A stretch of 64,000 nucleotides of DNA from Rubrobacter_D sp963840835 (GTDB taxonomy: Bacteria; Actinomycetota; Rubrobacteria; Rubrobacterales; Rubrobacteraceae). The position numbers were made by a program, and so were the translations under genes. Positions 35,103 through 44,256 of this stretch are shown here, piece after piece. Numbering within the stretch: the stretch's first letter is position 1; each line of letters starts with the position of its first letter. The notes under the pieces are model-generated. The model did no database searches. It saw nothing but the letters and a program-made list of their open reading frames with translations, and was not told the DNA's origin. Location: positions 138,254 through 202,253 of the forward strand of contig CAWJAM010000005.1 in the NCBI GenBank assembly GCA_963840835.1, given 5' to 3'.

Positions 35103-35705
35103 CTATTGTTTGCTGCTTCGTGGGGCTTGGTCGTATTCGCGCCTGAGGATGGAGTAGATCTTCATGTCCTTGTAGGAGCCCTTGATGTACTCGCGACCAC
35201 GCAGGGTGCCCTCGTAGGACATGCCCGCCTTCTCCATGACCCTGGAAGAGGCCTTGTTTTCAGCGATACAGCGGGCCTCGACGCGGTTGAGGTCCATCCG
35301 CTCGAAGCAGTAGCGGATCACCCGCCGCACGGCCTCGGGCATGAGGCCTCTCCCCCAGTGCTCGCGTGAGAGGACGTATCCGAGCTCGGCGCGCGCGTGC
35401 TCCGGGGCGGCCTCCAGGCCGCAGGTTCCCACAAACGCACCGCTCGCCTTCAAGACGAGACCCCAACCGCCGAAATCTCCCCTCTCGTAGCCCTCGTTCG
35501 CGAAGCGCAGGAAGTTTTCGGAGTCTTCTATGGAGCCGTGGGTGTCCCAGAGCACGTAGCGCGTCACCTCAGAGTCGGAGGCGTAGGCGAACACGGCCTC
35601 GGCGTCGGAGAGGCGTAACTTCCGAAGGAGCAGACGTTCCGTCTCGAGCTCGGGGAGATCGGCGAAGATCCTCGTCGCCTCACCGCCATGTCTCGTCCCG
35701 TCCAC
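35103..35705 (-). CDS. GNAT acetyltransferase, RimJ/RimL type
   Basis: 200 residues: LETERLLLRKLRLSDAEAVF at the start, acetyl-CoA loop region LSREHWGRGLMPEAV, and the NRVEARCIAENKASSRVMEKAGM signature of ribosomal-protein-type N-acetyltransferases. The substrate is unknown. It starts at GTG four bases after the stop of the small gene upstream. Confidence 0.88.
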   Translation of the reverse strand: MDGTRHGGEATRIFADLPELETERLLLRKLRLSDAEAVFAYASDSEVTRYVLWDTHGSIEDSENFLRFANEGYERGDFGGWGLVLKASGAFVGTCGLEAAPEHARAELGYVLSREHWGRGLMPEAVRRVIRYCFERMDLNRVEARCIAENKASSRVMEKAGMSYEGTLRGREYIKGSYKDMKIYSILRREYDQAPRSSKQ

Positions 35706-35708
35706 CTC

Positions 35709-35951
35709 CTATCCCCCGACGCTCACCCGCTCGATACTCGACCAGGGAAGGAACTCGTAGCCCGTCGGGTCCCCGCTCGAGTCCCTGGCGTCGAGAAGCA
35801 GGCCGCTCTCGTTCTGGTCGCAGACGTAGCCCTCGAGGTCAACGCCTGTCCTGGCCGAGACCATGACCAGAGTGCCGCGGCCAAAGAACCCCGTTATCCG
35901 CGGCGCGTCCCCCCGCATGCCCTCCGTGTTCTCTGTCTCCTCGCGTTCCAA
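35709..35951 (-). CDS. Small beta-rich protein, unknown
   Basis: About 80 residues with alternating strands (RGTLVMVSARTGVDLEGYV, SGLLLDARDSSG, YEFLPWSSIERVSV) that suggest a small Sm- or SH3-like barrel; this is inference. The TTG at 35951 follows GAAGGAGG; an ATG at 35918 is an alternative. Probably co-transcribed with the acetyltransferase. Confidence 0.55.
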   Translation of the reverse strand: MEREETENTEGMRGDAPRITGFFGRGTLVMVSARTGVDLEGYVCDQNESGLLLDARDSSGDPTGYEFLPWSSIERVSVGG

Positions 35952-35989
35952 AGTGCCTCCTTCGCCCGTAGCGGTCAGCACACGACAGG

Positions 35990-36110
35990 TTACAGCACGG
36001 CGGCTGTGCCGCCTTGTCAGCACGCTCCCTTCGGTCGCTTGTCGGCACGCTCGGGCTAGCGCCCTCGCTTGTCAGCAACGCTTCGGCCTCGCTTTCGGCT
36101 TGTTGTCGAT
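35990..36110 (+). repeat. Family A2 repeat array
   Basis: CACGGCGGCTGTGCCGCC, CTTGTCAGCACGCTCC, CTTGTCGGCACGCT, GGGCTAGCGCCCTCG, ending CTCGCTTTCGGCTTGTTG. Lies between two leftward genes. Confidence 0.75.
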
Positions 36111-36120
36111 GGCTCTTGGG

Positions 36121-36702
36121 TTAATGGTTCGTATCGCGGAGCGGCAGGAGGTCGGGGACCTCCCGCCAGTCGTGGAAACCGTGCACGTCGCTTCTTTCGG
36201 CGACCAGGTCGCGGTTCCACGGTTGTATCTTGGTCGCCGCCCAGAGGCCCGCGTCGGCGATGCGCTCTATGGTGTCGGGCCTGTCGTCGATGAGGCCGAA
36301 TGCCTTGAGGTCCTCGAGGATACTTAGCTTGTCACCCATTGTGACGGTTAGCCCTACATCGGGGCCGAAGTGCGCCTCGAGCCAGGGTCTCAACCGGGGG
36401 GGCATGATCTCCGGGTCGTTGTGGGTAAGGAAATGGATCTCTATGCCGGGATCCTCTTGCAGCGCGCGCAGCACCTCGGTGGCGCCGGGGTACGGCTTTC
36501 TCTCGCGGATGCGCGCGGGGTCGAAGACGCGGTCGAAGATGATGGTCGTCGACTTTTCGCCGTAAGTATCGAGGACATGCGTCCAGGTGGTGACTTTGTC
36601 CACGTCTAGCGCCTCGCCCGTCACCTCGAAGACCGCCGCGCGGACCCAGGCGCCCGTATCCCAGATGGTCGAATCGATATCGAGGCAGAGTGTCGGACTC
36701 AC
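36121..36702 (-). CDS. HAD-superfamily phosphatase, 5'-nucleotidase-like
   Basis: 193 residues with HAD motifs LDIDSTIWD (I), FLTHND (II), KLSILEDL (III lysine) and GLIDDRP (IV). The short cap and FLTHN loop resemble NT5C-type hydrolases; substrate unknown. It overlaps the next gene upstream by four bases (GTGA). Confidence 0.82.
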   Translation of the reverse strand: MSPTLCLDIDSTIWDTGAWVRAAVFEVTGEALDVDKVTTWTHVLDTYGEKSTTIIFDRVFDPARIRERKPYPGATEVLRALQEDPGIEIHFLTHNDPEIMPPRLRPWLEAHFGPDVGLTVTMGDKLSILEDLKAFGLIDDRPDTIERIADAGLWAATKIQPWNRDLVAERSDVHGFHDWREVPDLLPLRDTNH

Positions 36703-37352
36703 GGTTCGATCAACTCCTCAATGGGAATCGCCTCGGTGAGCCCGGATGTGGGGTCTACGACGGCGTAGGTCGCTCCTGCTTCGCGCGCTATGAGTGCGTG
36801 GCGACGGAGGCCTTCTCTGTCATCTATGGTCCCGAGGCTGCCAGGGAGGCCGAGGTGGGCGGCACGTTCGCGGAAGTCACGGGCACTCTCGGGCGAGCTG
36901 AAGAGTGCGGCTACGAGCACCTCCCCATCATCGACCTCGACGGAGATCAGGGGCACCTCTCCCCCCTCGTCGGAGATCAGACACAAGGGGAACGGGATCT
37001 CGCCTACCGACTCCCGCGCCTTTTGCGCCACGTCCCCCGCGTGAAACAGACCGGCGCCCCGCTCCGCAACGACGAGCACGTAGTCCGCTCCTGACAGCGC
37101 AAAGGCCTCCACCGAGCCCCAGTCGGGGAGCTCCCGCGGGTCGAGGCCGGAGAGGTCCTCCATCCCGTGGGCGGCAGCACCGGCGGTGAACTCCCCCGCC
37201 AGCTCCCTGTCCGAGAACAGGGCACCGACCTCCGCCGTTTCGCCGCCGACCTCGGTCTCCTGGAACACGTCTTTTCCCTCGAGGTCGACCAGCTTGAAGA
37301 GCGGTGGATGGGGGAGTGTGTCCAGGGTCAGTTCGCGTGTCGTCTCATCCAT
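36699..37352 (-). CDS. Two-repeat cytoplasmic protein, unknown
   Basis: 217 residues. Two similar halves are visible: GALFSDRELAGEFTAGAAAHG...GADYVLVV and AALFSSPESARDFRERAAHLGL...GATYAVVDP. This indicates an internal duplication of a roughly 90-residue domain, which I do not recognise. The ATG at 37352 overlaps the end of the MFS gene. Confidence 0.7.
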   Translation of the reverse strand: MDETTRELTLDTLPHPPLFKLVDLEGKDVFQETEVGGETAEVGALFSDRELAGEFTAGAAAHGMEDLSGLDPRELPDWGSVEAFALSGADYVLVVAERGAGLFHAGDVAQKARESVGEIPFPLCLISDEGGEVPLISVEVDDGEVLVAALFSSPESARDFRERAAHLGLPGSLGTIDDREGLRRHALIAREAGATYAVVDPTSGLTEAIPIEELIEP

Positions 37353-38868
37353 AGTCCTCCTCCCGGTTTGCGAGATCCTTGGCCGAGCCGGTCGGGAACA
37401 ACGTCGCCACGGCGAGGGCCGAGAGGCCGAAGAAGAGCAGTACCCAGAACGCCGGGCTGAGGGAGGCGGCGAGGGCACCGGCCAGTTCCGTGTAGGCCGC
37501 CTCGGGGATGCGGCCGCGCGCGGCGGGCTGCAGCAGGGCGTTCGGGTCGGAGAGCAATCGTCCGAGGCCGGCGTCTTCTCCCGCCGCCCTCTCGACCGCG
37601 GCGCTGTAGCGCTCCCCGAGTGAGGCGTTCAGGAAAGCGCCCATCACGGCGACCCCGATCGCGCCTCCGACGGTACGAAAGAAGACCACCGAGGAGGTGG
37701 CCACGCCGCGGCGGCGCCAGGGAACGGCGTTCTGCACGCTGACCAGGTAGCTGGTGCTCGAGAAGCCGAGCCCGAGCCCGATCACCACGACGGCAACAAC
37801 GACGTAGGCGAGGGAGGTTGCGCTGTCCATCGGCACGCACAGGGCGGAGCCGAGGGCGATCAGGGCCGAACCGAGAAGTAGCGTCGCACGGTACCCGGTC
37901 AGCAGGAGCATCCTTCCGCCGACGAATGACCCTACGGGCCACCCGATGGAGAGCGAGGCCACCACCGCCCCGGCCGTGATCGCCGTGCCGCCCAAGGCGC
38001 CCTGCACGAAGAGCGGCACGTAGACCGCGACGCCGAGCAAGACTCCACCCATCGCCAGGTTCCCGAAGGCCGAGACAGCGATGATCCTCTCCGCGAACAG
38101 GTCGAGCGGAACGACGGGATCATCCGCCCGCCGCTCGACGAGCACGAAGAGCGCGAGCACCACCAATCCCCCGAAGAAGAGGGCCAGGGTTGCCACGGAC
38201 AGCCCCCTGGCACCGCCTCCCCCGAGCAGCGCGAGCAACACCGCGACGAGGCCACCGGCGAGGAGGGCCGTGCCAAGGTAATCCGGGTTGCGAGGGCGGC
38301 GTTCGAAAGACTCGGTCAGGGTCGCGGCGAGGAGAACGGCGGCGACGATGCCGAAGGGCACGTTCACGTAGAAGACCCATCGCCAGGAGATCAACTCCGT
38401 AATGAAGCCGCCTACGGCGGGACCAACGACGGCCGATATACCCCACACGGCGCCGAAGAGACCCTGAATCCGCGCCCGCGCCTCGAGCTCGAAGATGTCC
38501 CCCACTATAGTTATGGCTACGGGCTGCACGGCGCCGGCCCCGAGACCCTGGAGGGTCCGGAAGAGGATCAGGGCCCCCATGCTCTGCGAGGTGCCGGCGA
38601 GTACGCTGCCTGCCAGGAAGAGGAAGATGCCAGCGAGGTACACGGGTTTCCTGCCGTAGGTGTCGGAGAGCTTGCCGAAAACAGGTCCCGTCACGGTCGC
38701 CGCGAGCAGGTAAGAGGCGAACGCCCACGGGTAGAGCTCGAGCCCACCGAGCTCCCCGATCACGGTCGGCATCGCCGTCCCCACCACCGTCGAGTCGAGC
38801 GCGGCCAGAAAGGTCCCGATGAGCGTGGCAAGCGTTACGAGAGCCTTGCGGCGCCTGCTTAACAGCAT
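37345..38868 (-). CDS. MFS drug exporter, DHA2 family (14 helices)
   Basis: 507 residues. N-terminal helices carry the family motif LDSTVVGTAMPTVIGELGG, then GKLSDTYGRKPVYLAG (motif A) and the long hydrophobic run expected for 14 spans. Exports small molecules by proton antiport; substrate unknown. The ATG comes from a family A repeat (AAATGCTG), so the first residues may be recent. Confidence 0.92.
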   Translation of the reverse strand: MLLSRRRKALVTLATLIGTFLAALDSTVVGTAMPTVIGELGGLELYPWAFASYLLAATVTGPVFGKLSDTYGRKPVYLAGIFLFLAGSVLAGTSQSMGALILFRTLQGLGAGAVQPVAITIVGDIFELEARARIQGLFGAVWGISAVVGPAVGGFITELISWRWVFYVNVPFGIVAAVLLAATLTESFERRPRNPDYLGTALLAGGLVAVLLALLGGGGARGLSVATLALFFGGLVVLALFVLVERRADDPVVPLDLFAERIIAVSAFGNLAMGGVLLGVAVYVPLFVQGALGGTAITAGAVVASLSIGWPVGSFVGGRMLLLTGYRATLLLGSALIALGSALCVPMDSATSLAYVVVAVVVIGLGLGFSSTSYLVSVQNAVPWRRRGVATSSVVFFRTVGGAIGVAVMGAFLNASLGERYSAAVERAAGEDAGLGRLLSDPNALLQPAARGRIPEAAYTELAGALAASLSPAFWVLLFFGLSALAVATLFPTGSAKDLANREEDYG

Positions 38869-39035
38869 TTCAGCCGGTCAGCAATTCAGCTTACAATATT
38901 CGATAGTAGCCTCACATTCGTGTACGGACTGGCGGTCGGAAGAGAGCCTGTAGCCCCGCAGATCACCTTACAGCGACGCGCGTCAGCAGCCAAAAAGCTG
39001 AAATGCTGACCGGCTGAAATGCTGACCAGCTAAAT
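38864..39035. repeat. Family A repeats flanking the MFS start and the response-regulator end
   Basis: CAGCATTTCAGC and CAGCAATTCAGC at 38866-38892, GCTGAAATGCTGACC words at 38996-39030. The first provides the MFS ATG, the second abuts the stop of the response regulator. Confidence 0.75.
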
Positions 39036-39440
39036 CAGGGACTTCGGCCTGACGAGTTGCTTGACGACGGCGACCAGGGCTTCGTCGGTAAACGGCTTTC
39101 TGAGGACCCGGACCGAGCCCTGCGTGCGTTCGGCGAGCGCTTTGGCGGCCGGGTCTTTCTTGGCCGCGGTGAGGACGACGGGGATCTTCTGGGTCTTCGG
39201 CATGGCCTTGAGACAGTGGCACGTCTCGACGCCGCTCAGCTGGGGGATCGAAACGTCCATGATTATCAGGTCGACCCTGCGGGTGAGGGCTTCCTGGAGG
39301 GCCGTGCGGCCGTCCGTGGCCGAGATTACGCGGAAGCCGGCGTTCTCGAGTGCCCTGGTGGAGCTTTCGAGGGCTTCGGCGGCGTCGTCTGCGACCATAA
39401 TGGTTGCTCTGCGGTCCACGGCGCTAGATTTTACACCCAT
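39030..39440 (-). CDS. Single-domain response regulator
   Basis: 136 residues, receiver domain only: acidic pair in MVADDAAEAL, phosphoacceptor DLIIMDVSIPQ, Thr in VVLTAAK, and switch lysine RVLRKPFTDE. There is no output domain and no kinase next to it. The ATG at 39440 is used; the upstream frame is not supported. Confidence 0.85.
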   Translation of the reverse strand: MGVKSSAVDRRATIMVADDAAEALESSTRALENAGFRVISATDGRTALQEALTRRVDLIIMDVSIPQLSGVETCHCLKAMPKTQKIPVVLTAAKKDPAAKALAERTQGSVRVLRKPFTDEALVAVVKQLVRPKSLI

Positions 39441-39553
39441 TTCACGTTTTGGGCGACCGTGATGTGCGACACATTGGTATCCGCCGCGGTGGGGTGGATG
39501 AGTTACACTCAGCTTTGAGTAATGGACACGAACGTCGGGCACGAGAGGTGAGC

Positions 39554-40780
39554 GTGACGGAGCAGAAATACTTCCGAAAAGGCTTCAAGATGCGGGAGAA
39601 CGTCCAGCATCTTCTGGACCGGGACTACCGTTCCGAGGTCGTCGACCGGGTGCGTGAGAACGGCAACGTCTTCGAGGCCGAGGGACTCACCATCCGGCTC
39701 GCCGACGAGTTCGGGTTCTGCTACGGGGTGGACCGCGCGGTTGACTACGCCTTCCAGACCCGCGAGAAGTTCCCCGACAGGCGCATACTCATCACGGGGG
39801 ACATGATCCACAACGCCTCCATGAACGACCGCCTGCGCGAGATGGGGATAGAGTTCCTCTCCACGGGCTTCGAAGGCCCCCCCGAGGAGGCGTTCGAAGG
39901 CCTCTCCACCGAGGACGTGGTTCTCCTGCCGGCCTTCGGCGCCCCGATAGACTGGGTCGAGAAGCTGAAGGAGAAGGAGTGCGTCGTGGTCGATACGACC
40001 TGCGGCTCCGTCCTCTCCGTGTGGAAGCGCGTAACGCGCTACGCGGGGCGCGGCTTCACCAGCATCATCCACGGAAAGTACTACCACGAGGAGACCAAGG
40101 CGACGGCCTCGCAGACCTTGAGGGACGGGGGCAACGGGAAGTACCTGATCGTGCGCAACCTCAAGGAGACTGGCTACGTAACCGACTTCATCCTGGGAAG
40201 GATGGGGGCCGAAGAGCTCGAGGAGAAGCTCGCACACGGCATGTGCCCCGGCTTCGACCCCGAGGAAGACCTGAAAAGGGTCGGCGTCGCCAACCAGACC
40301 ACGATGCTCATGAGCGAGACGATGGCCGTCGGCGAGGAGTTCAGGAAGGCAATGGCCCAGCGCTACGGGGCCGAGAACGTCGAGGAGCACTTCGAACTCT
40401 TCGACACCATCTGCTCGGCGACGCAGGACCGCCAGGACGCCCTCTTCGAGTTGATGGAGTATCCCCTGGACGTGATGGTAGTCATCGGAGGGTACAATTC
40501 CTCCAACACGAACAACCTGGCCATCATCGCGGACGAGAGGGTCCCGCGCAGCTACCACATAGCGAGCGGCGACTGCATAGATGGTGCCACCATCCACCAC
40601 AAACCCGCGCACACGCCGCTTGACAGCAACGAAGAGATAGAGGAACGCGGCTGGCTCCCAGAAGGTCCCGTGCGCATAGGGCTGACGGCCGGCGCCTCGA
40701 CCCCGAACTCCCAGATAGGCCTGGCTATCGGACGCATCCTCGAAGCCCGCGGACTCCCGCCCGAGGTAGCCCTCAGCTAG
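39554..40780 (+). CDS. ispH: 4-hydroxy-3-methylbut-2-enyl diphosphate reductase, long form
   Basis: Last step of the MEP isoprenoid pathway; makes IPP and DMAPP, the precursors of the carotenoids made by the cluster 7 kb away. 408 residues from GTG 39554 (after GAGAGGTGA). This matches the plant/cyanobacterial-length family rather than the roughly 310-residue E. coli type. Iron-sulfur cysteines are in EFGFCYGVDRA, VDTTCGSV and DTICSATQDRQ. The pocket motifs IHGKYYHEE, NSSNTNNL and TAGASTP are present. Confidence 0.93.
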   Translation: MTEQKYFRKGFKMRENVQHLLDRDYRSEVVDRVRENGNVFEAEGLTIRLADEFGFCYGVDRAVDYAFQTREKFPDRRILITGDMIHNASMNDRLREMGIEFLSTGFEGPPEEAFEGLSTEDVVLLPAFGAPIDWVEKLKEKECVVVDTTCGSVLSVWKRVTRYAGRGFTSIIHGKYYHEETKATASQTLRDGGNGKYLIVRNLKETGYVTDFILGRMGAEELEEKLAHGMCPGFDPEEDLKRVGVANQTTMLMSETMAVGEEFRKAMAQRYGAENVEEHFELFDTICSATQDRQDALFELMEYPLDVMVVIGGYNSSNTNNLAIIADERVPRSYHIASGDCIDGATIHHKPAHTPLDSNEEIEERGWLPEGPVRIGLTAGASTPNSQIGLAIGRILEARGLPPEVALS

Positions 40781-40781
40781 G

Positions 40782-40885
40782 CAGCACCGCTACGCCCTTC
40801 GGGCTCCGCTTGTCGGCACGCTCAGGCTTCGCCTTCGCTTGTCAGCAATGCTTCGGCCTGCGGCCTCGCTTTCGGCTTTTTTGGC
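40782..40885 (+). repeat. Family A2 repeat array
   Basis: Follows ispH: GCCCTTCGGGC, CTTGTCGGCACGCT, CTTGTCAGCAATGC, CGGCCTGCGGCC, then CTCGCTTTCGGCTTTTTTGG, which would also form a terminator-like hairpin plus T run. Confidence 0.8.
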
Positions 40886-40889
40886 TGTG

Positions 40890-41099
40890 CTAGAGTCCGA
40901 TCTCGACGATCTTGCGTGCTATGTCGGTGACTTCCCTTCCCTCCGTGGTGTTCGAGGCCAGCGAGCGCGTCGAGCCGTCGTCGAAGACCATCTGGACGGA
41001 TTCTGTGGCTGCGGACTCTGCTCGCAGGTAGCCCCGCGCAGCGTAGACGGCTCCGGCGATTGCTCCGAGCAGGAGTAGGCGTCTCAGCAACTTCTTCAT
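40890..41099 (-). CDS. Small membrane-anchored protein
   Basis: 69 residues: basic start KKLLRRLLLLGAIAGAVYAARGYL (one helix) then a soluble tail with VQMVFDDGSTRSL. Function unknown. Its ATG overlaps the end of the Roadblock gene (ATGA), so the two are a unit. Confidence 0.65.
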   Translation of the reverse strand: MKKLLRRLLLLGAIAGAVYAARGYLRAESAATESVQMVFDDGSTRSLASNTTEGREVTDIARKIVEIGL

Positions 41100-41491
41100 T
41101 CGTCGCTCCCTTTCGCAAGTACCTTCTCGACCTCGCCGCGGGAGTTGCGCATGTCGTAGAGCACGAGGCCGACTCTGGCTTCCGGACCTGTAGTGGCAGC
41201 CAGGACGCCGCCCCCTTCTAGCCGCACTAGTAGCAGGTGTCCGTCCCCGGCATCTATCCTGAGTTGGGAGGCGTGGTTCTTGCCACTTTCGCGCGCCACC
41301 CTATCCGAAAGGTTTACCAGCGCGGAGAGCAGCGCGCCGGCCCGCTCCCTATCCACCGCCGAAGTGTGCGAGGAGGAGAGGAGATCCTGGTCACCAGAGA
41401 GAACGGCGCACGACTCGATGTCCTCCGAGAGCGCCCTCAGGTCGGCCAGCACGAGGTCAAGAGCCTCCGTGGTACCGCTTCGTTCCGCCAT
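41096..41491 (-). CDS. Roadblock/LC7 domain protein
   Basis: 131 residues with the Roadblock pattern: LDLVLADLRALSEDIESCAVLSGD, a central helix ALVNLSDRVARES, then RIDAGDGHLLLVRLEGGGVLAATTGPEARVGLVLYDMR. Such proteins often regulate small GTPases in actinobacteria; no GTPase is adjacent. Confidence 0.78.
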   Translation of the reverse strand: MAERSGTTEALDLVLADLRALSEDIESCAVLSGDQDLLSSSHTSAVDRERAGALLSALVNLSDRVARESGKNHASQLRIDAGDGHLLLVRLEGGGVLAATTGPEARVGLVLYDMRNSRGEVEKVLAKGSDE

Positions 41492-41562
41492 AAGTGTCTC
41501 CCGTCCCCTCTCTACCGCCAAAGCGGGCATTATATCCGATGCAGATCCTGGTCCGCCGAGGA

Positions 41563-41642
41563 GCTTAACAGAAGCCCCGAAATGGTATATTCATCGCCCC
41601 AGGGGCGATTAGCTCAGCGAAAGAGCGCTGCCTTCACACGGC
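41563..41642 (+). pseudogene. Promoter plus 5' half of tRNA-Val, truncated after the anticodon stem
   Basis: The 80 bases here match the region from 45758 to 45839 with few changes. They include the -35/-10 region (spacing shortened by two bases) and tRNA positions 1 to about 40 (41603-41642), ending in CCTTCACACGGC. The sequence then diverges, so no functional tRNA can form. It marks the left junction of inserted DNA. Confidence 0.85.
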
Positions 41643-41791
41643 GACTTAGTCTGATGGGGCCGGGGCACACCCCACTCCTGCCTCCTCTCCCTCAACTCTC
41701 CCATAAGCTCCACAAGGGGTTTCATCTTCTCCAGGTTGGGATCTTGAAGCCTACTCAGCTTACTCTCCCAGATTGAATCTGCCTCCGTCAT
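41609..41791 (-). pseudogene. Truncated gene abutting the tRNA-Val fragment
   Basis: 60 residues from a well-placed ATG (after GGAGGAGCAGAGC): IWESKLSRLQDPNLEKMKPLVELMGELRERR. The last dozen codons are antisense to the tRNA fragment, so the native C terminus was lost at the insertion point. Family not recognised. Confidence 0.4.
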
Positions 41792-42163
41792 GCTCTGCTC
41801 CTCCTCCGCAAGTGGTCCAGAGTATCTCTCATTCTAGAGAGCCGCAACGGTCGAAGCCAAGGTCGGAGGATGGTCAAAGACGAGGCACGACAATCCCCTG
41901 TGAGGTTCCTAGAGTACCCCGCCCCAGTAGGAAGGGGTAGTGGAGGCCTTCAGAAGCCATTCTCGTCGCTCTCAGAGGGTGTTGGAGGTATATTCACTTT
42001 TAGCACTGAATCTAGTGAGAGAACCTTAGTCCCTGCCTACTTATCCTCGGGGAGCGATCACCGTGTGATCGTGGTCGCTGGTGCGGGCGGATATTCTTCG
42101 GGAACGCCTCCTCGTAACGTTTGTCGTAACGCTTGGCAGACGGTAGTGCTGTAGCGCGGGGTT
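41792..42163. other. 372-base gap
   Basis: No gene, RNA or repeat recognised between the tRNA-fragment region and the membrane sensor gene. Confidence 0.4.
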
Positions 42164-43408
42164 GTGACACAAGAGGCAAGAGAACAGGATCGAGTAGTCG
42201 GTGGAAGGAGCACCAAGGCTGCCACAGTGCTTGCTTGGTCGCTGTGTTTGCTTTGCGTAGTGCTGGCCGTGGCAAGCCTGATCCTCGCTCTCCTCAATGG
42301 GCGCACCCTGGGCGAGATCTTCCTGGCCTTGGATGGTCCTTCAATAGCCACCCTCGCCACCCTGATAGTGTCGTTCTCCGTCGTCGGGGCTTTGATCGCC
42401 TCGCACCGTCCCAAGAACCCCATAGGCTGGATCTTCTTGGCCGTCGGCTTCTTCCAGGGGCTCTTGAGCGCCGCAGACCAGTACGCGGTCTACGCGCTCC
42501 TCACCGATCCCGGCTCTCTCCCATTGGGAGCGGAGGCGGCCTGGCTCGGGCTGGTCTGCTGTCTGCCCCTGCTGTTCCCGGACGGTCACCCGCCTTCGCG
42601 TCGCTGGCGCCCGGTGGCCTGGCTCGGCGGCCTCTCCATCGGACTTACTGTCGTGTCGTCCATGATATTGCTCTGGCCCGAGAGGGGCCCAGCGCTAGTG
42701 ACCGGAGATGAGAATCCGTCCCATGTAGTGAACGTGTTGGTCGGTTTCATCGCGGTTCCGATGCTGTTTGTAGACGGGCTGGGTGCCGTGATCTCGCTGT
42801 TTGTCCGCTTCCGTCGGACGAGGGGGGATGAGCGCCAGCAGATCAAGTGGTTTGTCTCCGCCGCCGCTCTGACGCTTGTCTGGATAACCGTGTTCGGGCA
42901 GTATTCCCCCCGCGTACTGCCCGAGGCAATCGTCGCCTTGTCGTTTTTGCTTGTCATACCCTCGATCCCCATCGCCACGGACATCGCCATCCTGCGCTAC
43001 AGACTCTACGACATAGACCGGATCATCAACCGCACCCTCGTCTACGGTTCGCTTACGGCCACACTGGTCGCACTCTACTTCGGCGGTATCGTGGTGTTGC
43101 AGAGGGTGTTCGTCTTACTCACCGGCCAGCAGTCCACCCTCGCAGTCGTGGCCTCAACTCTAGCCATCGCTGCCCTGTTTGTCCCACTACGTCGTCGCAT
43201 CCAGTCTTTCATAGACAGACGCTTCTATAGAAGGAAGTACGATGCGAGGAAGACCCTGGAAACCTTCTCCCTCAAGCTGAGGGATGAGACGGACTTGGAA
43301 GCACTGAACAGCGAACTGGTGGGGGTGGTAAGGGAGACCATGCAGCCCGCGCACGTCTCTTTGTGGTTGCGCCCCGCCACGGCTCCAAAGGGCGAGCAGC
43401 CAGAGTAG
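42164..43408 (+). CDS. Multi-spanning membrane sensor-like protein lacking a kinase domain
   Basis: 414 residues, nine or so helices (VLAWSLCLLCVVLAVASLILALL; ATLIVSFSVVGALI; later FLLVIPSIPIATDIAIL). The stretch AILRYRLYDIDRIINRTLVYG through VPLRRRIQSFIDRRFYRRKYDARKTLETFS is the hallmark of membrane regions found in front of histidine kinases in Rubrobacter and Chloroflexi-type bacteria. Here the protein stops after a short GAF-like start, with no HisKA or HATPase. GTG start. Confidence 0.75.
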   Translation: MTQEAREQDRVVGGRSTKAATVLAWSLCLLCVVLAVASLILALLNGRTLGEIFLALDGPSIATLATLIVSFSVVGALIASHRPKNPIGWIFLAVGFFQGLLSAADQYAVYALLTDPGSLPLGAEAAWLGLVCCLPLLFPDGHPPSRRWRPVAWLGGLSIGLTVVSSMILLWPERGPALVTGDENPSHVVNVLVGFIAVPMLFVDGLGAVISLFVRFRRTRGDERQQIKWFVSAAALTLVWITVFGQYSPRVLPEAIVALSFLLVIPSIPIATDIAILRYRLYDIDRIINRTLVYGSLTATLVALYFGGIVVLQRVFVLLTGQQSTLAVVASTLAIAALFVPLRRRIQSFIDRRFYRRKYDARKTLETFSLKLRDETDLEALNSELVGVVRETMQPAHVSLWLRPATAPKGEQPE

Positions 43409-43693
43409 CCGCCGGAGGTCTGCCCACGACGCGTACGCGCCTCTCGGTCTACGTATTGTGGAGGTAGGCGGGAGACGCCTCTTATCTCCGTGAGACTACC
43501 TCAAAGAGTCGGAGGCATGCCCGTCCTTACCGCGCAGTCGGCCTTGAGGCAATCTATCACTACATCCCTCTGAGTCTCGAGTCTTGGCAGAACGGGCGGG
43601 GAGGTGGGGAAAATAACCGAATGGCCATGAAACATTCTAACCAACCCCGCGTACTCATCAGTACAAAGATATGGAGAGATAGGGAGGCGTGCC

Positions 43694-44170
43694 TTGTCCG
43701 AGGAGCGTAGAAACTACGGTGTGGAGCCCGAACCACAAGGGTCCGGCGGCGGGTCTGGTCCGGGGATGACCGCGACGACGGCCATAAGCCCGAGGGACGA
43801 GAACACTTGGTCGGTCCTTGCCCACCTCTCCGTCTTCGTCAACCTGCTGACGGGCTTCTTGGGTCCCGTGGTGGCCCTGATCATCTGGTTTGTCTACCGG
43901 GATCGCTCCGAGAGGGTATCCTTCCATGCCCTGCAGTCGGCGCTCTACCAGCTAGCCTGGGCGGTGATCCTCGCCGTAGGGTGGACGATCACGGCTCTCC
44001 TAACGGTGATCATCATAGGCTTTTTGCTCATCCCGGTGATGATCGTCCTCTCGGTGGTGCCCTTCGTTCACATGGCCTACGCCGCCTACAAGGTCAACCA
44101 GGGGGTGGACTACCGCTATCCCTTGGTGGCTGACCTCATCGGCGGCAGCCGCAGGAGCACTTCTCTATAG
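43694..44170 (+). CDS. DUF4870 membrane protein
   Basis: 158 residues: Gly-rich N terminus, then NTWSVLAHLSVFVNLLTGFLG, YRDRSERVSFHALQSALYQ and three to four helices, the DUF4870 (Tic20-like) pattern. Function unknown. TTG start after GGGAGG. The 285 bases before it hold no gene. Confidence 0.82.
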   Translation: MSEERRNYGVEPEPQGSGGGSGPGMTATTAISPRDENTWSVLAHLSVFVNLLTGFLGPVVALIIWFVYRDRSERVSFHALQSALYQLAWAVILAVGWTITALLTVIIIGFLLIPVMIVLSVVPFVHMAYAAYKVNQGVDYRYPLVADLIGGSRRSTSL

Positions 44171-44256
44171 GCGGACGAAGGTAGGGATACCCGGTGATCC
44201 TCCCTGACGGAGAGCGAGCTAACAGCCGAGGATGATGATCGGGTAACGGTGGGCGG

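Noticed and set aside
41871..42154. 94-codon frame after the tRNA-Val fragment
   Set aside because: No ribosome site, no recognisable fold, composition like non-coding DNA.
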